From Candidatus Rhodoferax mariagerensis (GTDB lineage Bacteria; Pseudomonadota; Gammaproteobacteria; Burkholderiales; Burkholderiaceae_C), in NCBI GenBank assembly GCA_016719055.1, contig JADKAW010000044.1:62001-126000 (forward strand): 64,000 bases of DNA, written 5' to 3'. A model generated the notes under the pieces. That model worked only from the letters and a program-made list of their open reading frames with translations, ran no database searches and was not told the origin of the DNA. A program made the translations under genes and the position numbers. Each line of letters begins with the position of its first letter. The stretch's first letter is position 1. Of the stretch, positions 25,518-34,134 are shown in pieces.

Positions 25518-28229
25518 ATGTCAGCAGCTTCGCAAAACCCCACAGGCAGCATCGAGGTCGATACCGATCGCCAGGAAACCCGAGAGTGGATGGACGCGCT
25601 CAGCGCTGTCATCCAGGCGGAAGGCCCAGAGCGGGCGCACTTCCTGCTTGAGCAACTGCTGGAGCACGCGCGCCAAAGCAGCATTGATATGCCCTTTTCG
25701 GCCAATACCGGCTATGTCAACACCATTGAAACCGACCAGGAAGAACGCTGCCCAGGCAATATCGAGATCGAAGATCGCTTGCGCGCCTACATGCGCTGGA
25801 ACGCCATGGCCATGGTGGTCAAGGCCAATCGCCATCACCCCGAAGACGGCGGTGATCTGGGCGGCCACATTGGCTCATTTGCCTCGCTGGCGCACATGTT
25901 TGGTGCCGGTTTCAACCACTTCTGGCATGCCGAATCCAAAGATCATGGCGGCGACTGCCTGTATATCCAGGGCCATGTGGCCCCTGGCGTGTATGCCCGG
26001 GCCTACCTGGAAGGCCGCCTTTCCGAGGAGCAGTTGCTCAATTTCCGCCAGGAGGTCGATGGCAAGGGCCTGTCGAGCTACCCGCACCCCAAGCTGATGC
26101 CAGCGTTCTGGCAGTTTCCGACAGTGTCGATGGGGCTGGGGCCGCTGATGGCGATTTACCAGGCGCGCTTTCTAAAGTACTTGCATGCCCGCGGCATTGC
26201 CAACACCGAAAACCGCAAGGTCTGGGTGTTTTGCGGCGACGGCGAAATGGATGAAGTCGAAAGCCTGGGTGCGATTGGCCTGGCTGCGCGTGAAAAGCTC
26301 GACAACCTGATTTTTGTCGTCAATTGCAACCTGCAGCGCCTGGACGGTCCGGTGCGAGGCAACGGCAAGATCGTGCAAGAGCTCGAAGGCGAATTTCGCG
26401 GTTCCGGCTGGAACGTCATCAAGTTGCTGTGGGGCAGCAACTGGGACCCGCTACTGGCGCGCGACAAGGACGGCGCGCTGCGCAAGATCATGATGGACAC
26501 GCTGGATGGCGACTACCAGTCGTTCAAGGCCAACGACGGTGCCTATGTGCGCAAAAACTTCTTTGGCCGCAGCCCCGAGACGCTGGAGATGGTCGCCAAG
26601 ATGAGCGACGACGACATCTGGGCCTTGCGTCGCGGTGGTCATGACCCGCAAAAGGTTTATGCGGCTTTTCACAAGGCGGTCAACCACAAGGGCCAGCCGT
26701 CAGTGCTGCTGATCAAGACCGTCAAGGGTTTTGGCATGGGCAAGTCAGGCGAGGGCAAAAACAATGTGCACCAGACCAAGAAGCTCACCGACGAAGACAT
26801 CAAGGCCTTTCGCGACCGCTTCAACATCCCGGTGCCCGACAGCCAGTTGGCCAGCATCCCGTTTTACAAACCGGCCGAAGACACGCCCGAGATGCGTTAC
26901 CTGCATGAGCGCCGCCAGGCGCTGGGCGGCTACCTGCCAAGCCGCCGTGCCAAAGCCGACGAGCAGTTCACTGTGCCCTCGCTGGATATTTTCAAGAGCG
27001 TGATGGAGCCGACCGCACCCGGGCGCGAGATTTCCACCACCCAGGCCTATGTGCGCTTCTTGACCCAGTTGCTGCGTGACCAGGCGCTCGGCCCCAGGGT
27101 GGTGCCGATTCTGGTCGACGAAGCCCGCACCTTTGGCATGGAAGGGCTGTTTCGCCAGATTGGTATCTACAACCCGGCCGGCCAGCAGTACACCCCGGTC
27201 GACCGAGACCAGGTGATGTACTACAAGGAAGATGTCAAAGGTCAAATCTTGCAAGAGGGCATCAACGAGGCCGGCGGCATGGCCAGCTGGATTGCCGCGG
27301 CCACCAGTTACAGCACCAGCAACCGCATCATGGTGCCGTTTTATGTGTATTACTCGATGTTTGGCTTTCAGCGTATTGGCGACCTGGCCTGGGCAGCGGG
27401 CGACATGCAGGCGCGGGGCTTTTTGCTGGGCGGCACCAGCGGGCGCACCACACTCAACGGCGAAGGCCTGCAGCACGAAGACGGCCACAGCCATATTCTG
27501 GCCGGCACCATCCCTAACTGCATCAGCTACGACCCGACCTTTGCCCACGAGGTGGGTGTGATCCTGCACCATGGCCTGAAACGCATGGTCGAGCGTCAAG
27601 ACAACGTCTTTTATTACCTGACGCTGCTGAACGAAAACTACGCCATGCCGGGCCTGACCCCCGGCACCGAAGACCAGATCATCAAAGGCATGTACCTGTG
27701 CAAACCCGGAGCCGACGGTGTGCTTGGCCCGCGTGTGCAACTGCTCGGCTCTGGCACCATCCTGCGCGAAAGTTTTGCGGCGCAAATGCTGCTGGCGGTG
27801 GATTGGGGCATCCAGGCTGATGTGTGGAGCTGCCCGAGCTTTAACGAGCTGGCGCGCGATGGCCAGGCCTGCGAGCGGCACAACCTGCTGCACCCCACCG
27901 CTGAGCCCGCTGTGTCGTTTGTGACCCAACAGTTGGGTGCGTCGAGCGGACCGGTGGTGGCTTCCACCGACTACATCAAGTCGTATGCCGAGCAGATTCG
28001 CCCCTTTATTCCCAAGGGCCGCCCTTACAAGGTGCTGGGCACCGACGGCTTTGGCCGCAGCGATTTCAGAAGCAAACTGCGTGAGCATTTTGAAATCAAC
28101 CGCCACTACATTGTGGTGGCCGCCCTGAAGGCGCTCAGCGAAGACGGCAGCGTGCCGGTGGCCAAGGTGGCCGAGGCCATCGCCAAGTACGGCATTCAGG
28201 CCGACAAGGTCAACCCGCTTTACGCGTAA
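25518..28229 (+). CDS. aceE: Pyruvate dehydrogenase E1 component (homodimeric AceE)
   Basis: The 903-residue thiamine-diphosphate enzyme decarboxylates pyruvate and acetylates the lipoyl groups of AceF. The TPP-binding stretch FCGDGEMDEVES lies near residue 238 with the matching N at VVNCNLQRLDG; the HNF-like GGHIGSFASLA and GHSHILAGTIPNC segments are typical of the homodimeric type. AGGAGACATGC precedes the ATG. The 166-base upstream gap is AT-rich and contains TATAAT at 25400-25405 but no convincing -35. It is first in aceE-aceF-lpdA. Confidence 0.97.
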   Translation: MSAASQNPTGSIEVDTDRQETREWMDALSAVIQAEGPERAHFLLEQLLEHARQSSIDMPFSANTGYVNTIETDQEERCPGNIEIEDRLRAYMRWNAMAMVVKANRHHPEDGGDLGGHIGSFASLAHMFGAGFNHFWHAESKDHGGDCLYIQGHVAPGVYARAYLEGRLSEEQLLNFRQEVDGKGLSSYPHPKLMPAFWQFPTVSMGLGPLMAIYQARFLKYLHARGIANTENRKVWVFCGDGEMDEVESLGAIGLAAREKLDNLIFVVNCNLQRLDGPVRGNGKIVQELEGEFRGSGWNVIKLLWGSNWDPLLARDKDGALRKIMMDTLDGDYQSFKANDGAYVRKNFFGRSPETLEMVAKMSDDDIWALRRGGHDPQKVYAAFHKAVNHKGQPSVLLIKTVKGFGMGKSGEGKNNVHQTKKLTDEDIKAFRDRFNIPVPDSQLASIPFYKPAEDTPEMRYLHERRQALGGYLPSRRAKADEQFTVPSLDIFKSVMEPTAPGREISTTQAYVRFLTQLLRDQALGPRVVPILVDEARTFGMEGLFRQIGIYNPAGQQYTPVDRDQVMYYKEDVKGQILQEGINEAGGMASWIAAATSYSTSNRIMVPFYVYYSMFGFQRIGDLAWAAGDMQARGFLLGGTSGRTTLNGEGLQHEDGHSHILAGTIPNCISYDPTFAHEVGVILHHGLKRMVERQDNVFYYLTLLNENYAMPGLTPGTEDQIIKGMYLCKPGADGVLGPRVQLLGSGTILRESFAAQMLLAVDWGIQADVWSCPSFNELARDGQACERHNLLHPTAEPAVSFVTQQLGASSGPVVASTDYIKSYAEQIRPFIPKGRPYKVLGTDGFGRSDFRSKLREHFEINRHYIVVAALKALSEDGSVPVAKVAEAIAKYGIQADKVNPLYA

Positions 28230-28255
28230 CAGCCCCAACCCCTCAGGAGTGTGAA

Positions 28256-29995
28256 ATGGCTTTGTTAGAAATTGTGGTTCCCGATATTGGCGACTTTGAA
28301 GAAGTGGCGGTGATCGAGCTGCTGGTCAAACCCGGCGACAGCGTCAAAGCGGAGCAGTCGCTGCTCACGGTCGAGTCGGACAAGGCGTCGATGGAAATTC
28401 CGTCCAGCCACGCCGGTGTGGTCAAGTCGCTGAAAGTAGCGCTGGGCGACAAGGTCAGCAAGGGTTCGCTGGTGCTGTTGCTGGAAGTGGCCGGCGACGC
28501 CGCCGTGCCAGCGTCGGCCGAGCCCGCAGCGCCTGCAGTTATTGAACAAAAAGAGGCTCCAGCCCAGGTAACACCTACGCCAGCTGCTATCAGTTCTGTA
28601 GTATCCAGCAGTGGCCCTGTTGAGCTGCGGGTGCCCGACATCGGCGACTTCAAGGACGTCACGGTGATTGAGGTGATGGTCAAGGTGGGCGACAGCATCA
28701 AGCTCGAACAAAGCCTGATCACCGTCGAGTCAGACAAGGCCTCGATGGAAATTCCGGCCAGTGCCGCCGGCGTGATCAAAGAGCTCAAGGTCAAACTTGG
28801 CGACAAGGTCAATATTGGCGACCTGCTGGCGGTGCTGGCCGGGTTTGCACAGGCACCGGCGACGCCGGCAATTGCTGCCGATTTGGCATCAAAAGTGCCT
28901 GTAGCCCCCGTCAATCAAGCGCAAGCAGCTACTGATTCTGTAGTAATTCAGCTGCCAGCTGCAGTTGCCAGCACGGTGCCAGCCCACAACCCGACCGTGG
29001 CACCGCTGGGATTGCCACACGCATCGCCGTCGGTGCGCAAATTTGCCCGCGAACTCGGCGTGCCGCTGGCCGAGATCAAAGGCAGCGGCCACAAAGGCCG
29101 TATCACGGATCTGGACGTGCAGTCATTCACCCGTTCTGTGATGAGTGGTGCGGTGCAGACTGCTTTGATCGCGGCACAGCAGGCGGCCAAACCCGCTGCA
29201 GCAACTCAGGCTGGTGACGGCGCTGCGCTGGGGTTGATCCCCTGGCCGAAGGTGGACTTTGCCAAGTTTGGCCCAATCGAGCGCAAGGAACTCAGCCGCA
29301 TCAAGAAGATCAGCGGCGCCAACCTGCTGCGCAATGCCATCATGATTCCGGCCGTGACCAACCACGACGATGCCGACATCACCGACCTGGAGGCTTTTCG
29401 CGTTTCCACCAACCTGGAAAACGAAAAGAGCGCGAAATCTGGAAACAACACAAGCGTTGTAAAGGTCACCATGCTGGCTTTTTTGATCAAGGCCTGTGTG
29501 GCCGCACTCAAGAAATACCCCGAGTTCAACAGCAGCCTGGATGCTGAAAGTGACAATTCGGCGCTGATCTACAAGCAGTATTACCACATTGGTTTTGCCG
29601 CCGACACCCCCAACGGCCTGATGGTGCCGGTGATCAAGGATGCCGACAAAAAAGGCATCTTCCAGATCAGCACCGAGATGGGTGAATTGGCCAAAAAGGC
29701 CCGCGACGGCAAACTCAGCCCCACCGAGATGAGCGGTGCCTCGTTCACCATCAGCAGCCTGGGCGGCATTGGCGGGCGGTACTTTACGCCCATCATCAAT
29801 GCGCCTGAAGTGTCGATTCTTGGTGTGTGCAAATCCACCATCGAACCGATCTGGGACGGCAAGGCGTTCCAGCCACGACTGATGTTGCCATTGAGTTTGA
29901 CCTGGGATCACCGAGTGATCGACGGTGCCGCAGCGGCACGGTTTAACGTCTATTTGGGTCAGATCCTGGGCGACTTTCGCCGGGTTTTGCTTTAA
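28256..29995 (+). CDS. aceF: Dihydrolipoamide acetyltransferase (pyruvate dehydrogenase E2)
   Basis: The 579-residue E2 has two N-terminal lipoyl domains (about 1-80 and 120-200), each with the lipoylated lysine in VESDKASMEIP. A subunit-binding domain follows (SPSVRKFARELGVPLAEIKG) and then the catalytic core ending in DHRVIDGAAAARF, with the active histidine near residue 550. It moves acetyl from E1 to coenzyme A. The Ala/Pro linkers between the domains coincide with two copies of the dispersed repeat (28535-28610 and 28885-28950). An extra SAKSGNNTS insert sits in the core near residue 400. Confidence 0.96.
   Translation: MALLEIVVPDIGDFEEVAVIELLVKPGDSVKAEQSLLTVESDKASMEIPSSHAGVVKSLKVALGDKVSKGSLVLLLEVAGDAAVPASAEPAAPAVIEQKEAPAQVTPTPAAISSVVSSSGPVELRVPDIGDFKDVTVIEVMVKVGDSIKLEQSLITVESDKASMEIPASAAGVIKELKVKLGDKVNIGDLLAVLAGFAQAPATPAIAADLASKVPVAPVNQAQAATDSVVIQLPAAVASTVPAHNPTVAPLGLPHASPSVRKFARELGVPLAEIKGSGHKGRITDLDVQSFTRSVMSGAVQTALIAAQQAAKPAAATQAGDGAALGLIPWPKVDFAKFGPIERKELSRIKKISGANLLRNAIMIPAVTNHDDADITDLEAFRVSTNLENEKSAKSGNNTSVVKVTMLAFLIKACVAALKKYPEFNSSLDAESDNSALIYKQYYHIGFAADTPNGLMVPVIKDADKKGIFQISTEMGELAKKARDGKLSPTEMSGASFTISSLGGIGGRYFTPIINAPEVSILGVCKSTIEPIWDGKAFQPRLMLPLSLTWDHRVIDGAAAARFNVYLGQILGDFRRVLL
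28535..28610 (-). repeat. Dispersed repeat forming linker 1 of AceF
   Basis: The stretch AGAGGCTCCAGCCCAGGTAA, then CGCCAGCTGCTATCAGTTCT follows the repeat layout (GGCTCCAGCCC ... GCAGCTAT). It encodes EAPAQVTPTPAAISSVVSS between the two lipoyl domains. Confidence 0.6.
28885..28950 (-). repeat. Dispersed repeat forming linker 2 of AceF
   Basis: The stretch GGCATCAAAAGTGCCTGTAG, then CAATCAAGCGCAAGCAGCTA and CTGATTCTGTAGTAATTCAG is a close match to the repeat in reverse orientation. It encodes ASKVPVAPVNQAQAATDSVV between the second lipoyl and the subunit-binding domain. Confidence 0.7.
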
Positions 29996-30004
29996 CAACG
30001 CCTA

Positions 30005-30107
30005 GCGGTGTGCGGTGGGTGTCTAACGCAGCGAAATCAAGGAGGAGGTTCGGGGCTCGCCCCGAACCGGGGGACATTCGCGGAGTTAGGCACTCAGCGC
30101 ACGCTGC
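30005..30107 (+). repeat. AAGGAGGAGG palindromic element, copy A (aceF-lpdA gap)
   Basis: The unit has outer arms GTGCGGTGGGTGTCTAAC and GTTAGGCACTCAGCGCAC that pair with three mismatches, then conserved AATCAAGGAGGAGG, an internal hairpin TTCGGGGC-TC-GCCCCGAA, and CCGGGGGACAT. Two further copies with the same conserved boxes but different pairing arms are at 51106-51225 (reverse) and 51407-51508. Confidence 0.85.
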
Positions 30108-30126
30108 GGGTTAAAAAATTTAACCC
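30108..30126. other. Perfect short palindrome after repeat copy A
   Basis: The sequence GGGTTAAA-AAA-TTTAACCC is a perfect 8-base stem with a 3-base loop, directly abutting element A and 43 bases before lpdA. It lacks a following T run, so it is not a standard terminator; it may be part of the element insertion or a processing site. Confidence 0.6.
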
Positions 30127-30169
30127 AACAAACTAAGCACAGATATTTCAAGTTACTGAAAGAACAGCC

Positions 30170-32035
30170 ATGGCACAAATCGACATCAAAGTCCCAGACA
30201 TTGGCGACTTCGCCGAAGTCACCGTGATCGAATTGCTGGTCAAACCCGGCGACATCATCAAAGCGGAACAAAGCCTGATCACCGTCGAGTCTGACAAAGC
30301 CTCGATGGAGATCCCGTCCAGCCACGCCGGTGTGGTCCAGTCTGTCAGCGTCAAGCTAGGCGACAAGGTGTCCGAAGGCTCGGTGCTGCTGGTGCTGGAG
30401 GCGGCTGGCGATGTTGCCGCGCCAGCGACTGCCACCGTAGATTTCAAGCAAAATCAGCCTCCAGCCCAGATAGCACCTGCGCAAGCAGCTATTCAACCTG
30501 TAGCGCCTTTGGCATCCGTGGCGGCCCCTGCTGCTGCCAGCTTTGCCGGCACAGCGGATATGGACTGCGACCTGCTGGTGCTGGGTGCCGGCCCTGGTGG
30601 CTACAGCGCGGCGTTTCGCGCCGCTGATCTGGGCCTGAAAGTGATTTTGGTGGAGCGCTACACCACGCTGGGCGGTGTCTGCCTGAATGTGGGATGCATC
30701 CCGTCCAAAGCGCTGCTACATGTGGCCGCCGTGATGGATGAAGTCAGCCACCTGAGCGACCTGGGCGTGGACTTTGGCAAACCCGTGGTCAACATCGACA
30801 AACTGCGCAGCCACAAAGAAAAAGTCATCGGCAAGCTCACTGGCGGCCTGGCTGCCATGGCCAAGATGCGCAAGGTGACGGTGGTGCGTGGCTACGGCGC
30901 ATTTGTTGGTGCCAACCATGTTGAGGTGGAAGAAACCACCGGCACGGCGCAAGACAAAACCGGTACCAAGAAGACCATCGCGTTCAAGAAATGCATCATT
31001 GCCGCTGGCAGCCAGGCCGTGCGCCTGCCCTTCATGCCCGAAGATCCGCGCGTGGTGGACAGCACCGGTGCTTTGGCTTTGAAGGCAGTACCCAAACGCA
31101 TGCTGATTCTGGGTGGCGGCATCATCGGCCTTGAAATGGGCACCGTTTACAGCACCTTGGGCGCGCGCCTGGATGTGGTCGAAATGCTCGACGGTCTGAT
31201 GCAGGGCGCTGATCGCGATCTGGTCAAGATCTGGCAGAAGATGAATGCCAAGCGCTTTGACAACATCATGCTCAAAACAAAAACTGTAGCTGCTGAGGCA
31301 ACACCAGAGGGCATCAAGGTCACCTTCGCACCGGCAGAGGAGGGCGTGCAAGTGCCCGAGCCACAAACCTACGACCTGGTGCTGCAAGCTGTGGGCCGCA
31401 CGCCCAACGGCAAAAAGATTGCCGCTGACAAGGCCGGCGTGGCCGTGACCGAGCGGGGCTTCATCAACGTCGACATCCAGATGCGCACCAATGTGCCGCA
31501 CATCTTTTCTATTGGCGACATCGTCGGCCAGCCGATGCTGGCGCACAAGGCGGTGCACGAGGCGCATGTGGCCGCTGAAGTGATTGCTGGTGAGTTACAA
31601 GGCAACAAAGAGTTGGCCGCAGCCGCGTTCAACGCCAGAGTCATCCCCAGCGTGGCCTACACCGACCCCGAAGTAGCCTGGGTGGGCCTGACCGAAGACC
31701 AGGCCAAGGCGCAAGGCATCAAGGTCAAAAAGGGGCTGTTCCCATGGAATGCCTCGGGCCGCGCCATTGCCAATGGCCGCGACGAAGGTGTCACCAAGTT
31801 GCTGTTTGATGACTCGCCCGAGGCGCATGGCCATGGCAAGATCCTGGGCGGTGGCATGGTCGGCACGCATGCAGGTGACATGATTGGTGAAGTGGCGCTG
31901 GCGATCGAAATGGGTGCGGATGCCATCGACATTGGTAAAACGATTCACCCACACCCCACGCTGGGTGAGAGCATTGGCATGGCCGCGGAGGTGGCACACG
32001 GCAGTTGCACGGATGTGCCGCCGGCAAGGAAGTAA
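30170..32035 (+). CDS. lpdA: Dihydrolipoyl dehydrogenase with N-terminal lipoyl domain (E3)
   Basis: The 621-residue flavoprotein reoxidises the dihydrolipoyl groups of AceF with NAD. It has an N-terminal lipoyl domain (residues 1-85; lysine in VESDKASMEIP), a repeat-derived Ala/Pro linker (about 90-120), the FAD motif LVLGAGPGGYSAAFRAADLG, the redox disulfide in GGVCLNVGCIPSK near residues 167-179, the NAD motif LGGGIIGLEMGTVY, and the active HPHPTLGES at the end. An E3 carrying its own lipoyl domain is common in betaproteobacteria. A terminator follows the stop. Confidence 0.97.
   Translation: MAQIDIKVPDIGDFAEVTVIELLVKPGDIIKAEQSLITVESDKASMEIPSSHAGVVQSVSVKLGDKVSEGSVLLVLEAAGDVAAPATATVDFKQNQPPAQIAPAQAAIQPVAPLASVAAPAAASFAGTADMDCDLLVLGAGPGGYSAAFRAADLGLKVILVERYTTLGGVCLNVGCIPSKALLHVAAVMDEVSHLSDLGVDFGKPVVNIDKLRSHKEKVIGKLTGGLAAMAKMRKVTVVRGYGAFVGANHVEVEETTGTAQDKTGTKKTIAFKKCIIAAGSQAVRLPFMPEDPRVVDSTGALALKAVPKRMLILGGGIIGLEMGTVYSTLGARLDVVEMLDGLMQGADRDLVKIWQKMNAKRFDNIMLKTKTVAAEATPEGIKVTFAPAEEGVQVPEPQTYDLVLQAVGRTPNGKKIAADKAGVAVTERGFINVDIQMRTNVPHIFSIGDIVGQPMLAHKAVHEAHVAAEVIAGELQGNKELAAAAFNARVIPSVAYTDPEVAWVGLTEDQAKAQGIKVKKGLFPWNASGRAIANGRDEGVTKLLFDDSPEAHGHGKILGGGMVGTHAGDMIGEVALAIEMGADAIDIGKTIHPHPTLGESIGMAAEVAHGSCTDVPPARK
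30440..30508 (-). repeat. Dispersed repeat forming the lipoyl linker of LpdA
   Basis: The stretch AAAATCAGCCTCCAGCCCAG, then CACCTGCGCAAGCAGCTATT follows the repeat layout. It encodes NQPPAQIAPAQAAIQPVAP, nearly the same peptide as the methylase copy at 11861-11922 (NQPPALIQQAQVAINSIAY). Confidence 0.75.
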
Positions 32036-32058
32036 GCGCAGTGAGCGACCCCAAGGTA

Positions 32059-32091
32059 AAAGCCCGAACTGGCAACGGATCGGGCTTTTTT
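32059..32091 (+). terminator. Intrinsic terminator after lpdA
   Basis: The stem AAAGCCCGA / TCGGGCTTT with loop ACTGGCAACGGA is followed by a run of T (GGGCTTTTTTG). It begins 24 bases after the lpdA stop and would end the aceE-aceF-lpdA transcript. Confidence 0.9.
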
Positions 32092-33042
32092 GCTGTCTAG
32101 CTGCTCAGTGTGGCCGCTTTTGATATGGATGCGATTGGTGTGGCAGCACGGCGCGTAAAGTTCAGTGACGGGAGAAGTTGCTTACCGCTATGTGCACGAC
32201 GTCAATCCAGCAGCAACATCAAAATTGGTGACAGATCAACCAACTTTTTTGACCGTCACCTCGGTTGAAGCTTTGTGGGAACCCAGACCGTTGGTGCCGG
32301 TTAGCTGTAGGGGGTGGTCACCGCTGGTGATACGTTGCATGTGGCGGGGGTATTGCCTTCACATCCGTCACCAGTCCAGCTAAATGTATCAGCCCCTGGC
32401 GAGCAACTGGCTGTCAGCGTTGAGGATCGTTTTGAACGGATAAGAGCTGGCATGGCAGTCAGGGTGCAAACTGGTGCCAACGGATTGGTGATTACAAAGG
32501 TATTTGCTGTCGCACGGGTGTTGTTACCCTCGTTGCTTTCCGCAACAGCCGCATGTACATCGGCAATCGTGCCTGCGCCGGGATGCCTTTCCACGCACGA
32601 GCGACCGATGGATTGCTTTGAGCAAGAATGCACCTCGCTCAAACCCCTCTATGCCAGCTTCAGCCCTGGCGGCGTTTGTCTTGCTGCGCCACAAAAAATT
32701 CTCACCTTTGGGCTTTGCTGCACATGCAATATCGATGCCTGGGACACCTTGTCAATTTCGCCCAGGCAGAGCATGGGATTCAATGTTGAAATTTGCTCGG
32801 GATGTAACACTCATGATCGACAACTCCGCGCATAACCGAGATGCATAGACCCTATTGTTGTAGTTTGGAATGGTTCTACTATTTCCGTTAAGGCGCAAGA
32901 TCGCGTGAACGATAGCTCGAAGTTGGCAATGAAACTAAATGTCGGCTTGCGCTGCATTCTGGTCACCCCATTCGCCAACATCAGGGTTTGCAATAAATCT
33001 CATTGCTGCCGCGACGCTCCTAAGAATAACTCATATTAGCAG
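32092..33042. other. Gene-poor decayed region
   Basis: This stretch of nearly 1 kb holds no intact gene that I can support. A minus-strand CARDB/Ig-like remnant lies at 32236-32590. The segment at 32770-32820 reads FNVEICSGC in one frame, faintly like the end of IS91-family transposases, but too short to call. The remainder to about 33042 shows nothing. Confidence 0.6.
32236..32590 (-). pseudogene. Remnant of a CARDB and Ig-like domain surface protein
   Basis: The minus strand encodes ADVHAAVAESNEGNNTRAT, the typical end of a CARDB adhesion module, followed by SSTLTASCSPGADTFSWTG and CEGNTPATCNVSPAVTTPYS, the core of a cysteine-bearing Ig-like repeat. A stop interrupts there, but one base out of frame the repeat continues LTGTNGLGSHKASTEVTVK and ends. 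Loss of one base explains the break. The remnant probably derives from a large secreted or surface repeat protein. Confidence 0.65.
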
Positions 33043-33090
33043 CCTTTTTGGTCTCCAGCCCTATAACAGCAAGCGCTAGCCACTATCAAA
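33043..33090 (-). repeat. Dispersed repeat at the 3' end of the lysR gene
   Basis: The plus strand reads TTTTTGGTCTCCAGCCCTAT and then GCAAGCGCTAGCCACTATCA. It reaches into the stop codon of the LysR gene at 33086, so it supplies the end of that frame. Confidence 0.65.
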
Positions 33091-34054
33091 ATAAGAGTTT
33101 CAGGCTGTTTGTCAGGGTATTGGCCAGCGTCGCTTCCATGGTTTGCGCCGTGGTGACCAGCGCATCAGTCAAGGCAGCGCGCAGGGGGTGCAGTGCAGCC
33201 ACCGCCGGCAGCAGCAAGCTGACCTGAAACGCAATCGGCACGCTCAAGCCTCGCACCAGTAGATCGGGTCCGGCCAGTTCCATCGCGGTTAGCGGATTGA
33301 CGATGGCCACCCCCAGGCCCTGGCGCACCATGGCGCATACCGCCACGGCGCTGGCGGTTTCCAGCCAGGCTTGGCGCTTGACGCCGGCGCTGGCAAACAT
33401 CTGGTCAATCGCGGCACGGTAAGGGTCGCCGTCGGCCAGGCTGATAAATCGCTCACCTTCAAAGTCTTGCGGCTGCAGCACGGTTTTGCGGCACAGGGCG
33501 TGGTTGCGCGGCAGCACAGCCACCTCATTCACCTGCAACAGTGGCCGCAGTGTGACACCCACCGGTGCTTCGCTGGTTTCGCTCAAACCGACATCAAACC
33601 GCTGCTCGCTCATGGCCTGCTCCAGCCAGGGGGACTCTTGTGGATGGACGCTGACGGCAGCTTGTGGCAACACTCGGGCCAACTGCAAGAGCGCATGCGG
33701 CACCAGTGCATGGGCCAGTGCTGGCAGGCAGGCCAGCCGTAAGCGCCCGCTGGTCTGATGACGTAACTCAAGCGCACGCCTGGCGATTTGGTCCAGCCCG
33801 ACAAAAGATCGATCCACTTCTTGCAACAAGGCCAGCGCGCGTTGCGTGGGGCGCAGTCGCCCGCGTACCCGGTCAAACAAGTCAAAGCCCAGCAGTTGCT
33901 CCAGCCGCGCCAGCTCGCGGCTCAGTGTGGGTTGACTGGACGCTGTGGCGTCTGCTGCGCGGCCCAGGTTGCCGTGCAGCATGATGGCCCGAAACATGAC
34001 CAACTGGCGGTGGGTGAGGGCGGGGACAGCGGGTGTTGGCAAGGCAGAAATCAT
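33086..34054 (-). CDS. lysR: LysR-type transcriptional regulator of lysA
   Basis: The 322-residue regulator has an N-terminal winged helix-turn-helix (LVMFRAIMLHGNLGRAADAT, then SSQPTLSRELARLEQLLGFDLF) and a periplasmic-binding-like effector domain. It lies divergently from lysA with an 80-base shared promoter region holding two inverted repeats, the arrangement known for enterobacterial LysR, the diaminopimelate-responsive activator of lysA. Its last codons are provided by a repeat copy. The specific function is inferred from position. Confidence 0.85.
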   Translation of the reverse strand: MISALPTPAVPALTHRQLVMFRAIMLHGNLGRAADATASSQPTLSRELARLEQLLGFDLFDRVRGRLRPTQRALALLQEVDRSFVGLDQIARRALELRHQTSGRLRLACLPALAHALVPHALLQLARVLPQAAVSVHPQESPWLEQAMSEQRFDVGLSETSEAPVGVTLRPLLQVNEVAVLPRNHALCRKTVLQPQDFEGERFISLADGDPYRAAIDQMFASAGVKRQAWLETASAVAVCAMVRQGLGVAIVNPLTAMELAGPDLLVRGLSVPIAFQVSLLLPAVAALHPLRAALTDALVTTAQTMEATLANTLTNSLKLLF

Positions 34055-34064
34055 CTACCAACTA

Positions 34065-34083
34065 TATCAATAGTGAATTGATA
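34065..34083. promoter_or_regulatory. Probable LysR operator 1
   Basis: TATCAAT-AGTGA-ATTGATA is a perfect inverted repeat of 7-base arms in the lysR-lysA divergent gap, 11 bases before the lysR start. This is the size and symmetry of a LysR-type recognition site and would allow autoregulation. Confidence 0.6.
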
Positions 34084-34096
34084 ATAAACATTAAAG

Positions 34097-34115
34097 CTAT
34101 TGATTGAATCGATAG
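34097..34115. promoter_or_regulatory. Probable LysR operator 2
   Basis: CTATTGA-TTGAA-TCGATAG is a near-perfect inverted repeat (one mismatch) with the same arm and spacer lengths as operator 1, ending 19 bases before the lysA start. It may be the activation site, overlapping the lysA promoter. Confidence 0.5.
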
Positions 34116-34134
34116 ACCAGGGGATGATGCCGCC

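Noticed and set aside
26745..28238. 497-residue minus-strand frame
   Set aside because: Antisense to aceE, whose motifs are unambiguous.
31270..31315. Another repeat copy within lpdA (AACTGTAGCTGCTGAGGC)
   Set aside because: The encoded KTKTVAAEATPEGIKVTF fits the normal family sequence, so the resemblance is probably coincidence.
32314..32835. 173-residue plus-strand frame in the gap after lpdA
   Set aside because: Its first half is antisense to the CARDB/Ig-like remnant; the last codons (FNVEICSGC) only faintly recall IS91-family transposase ends, too short to call.
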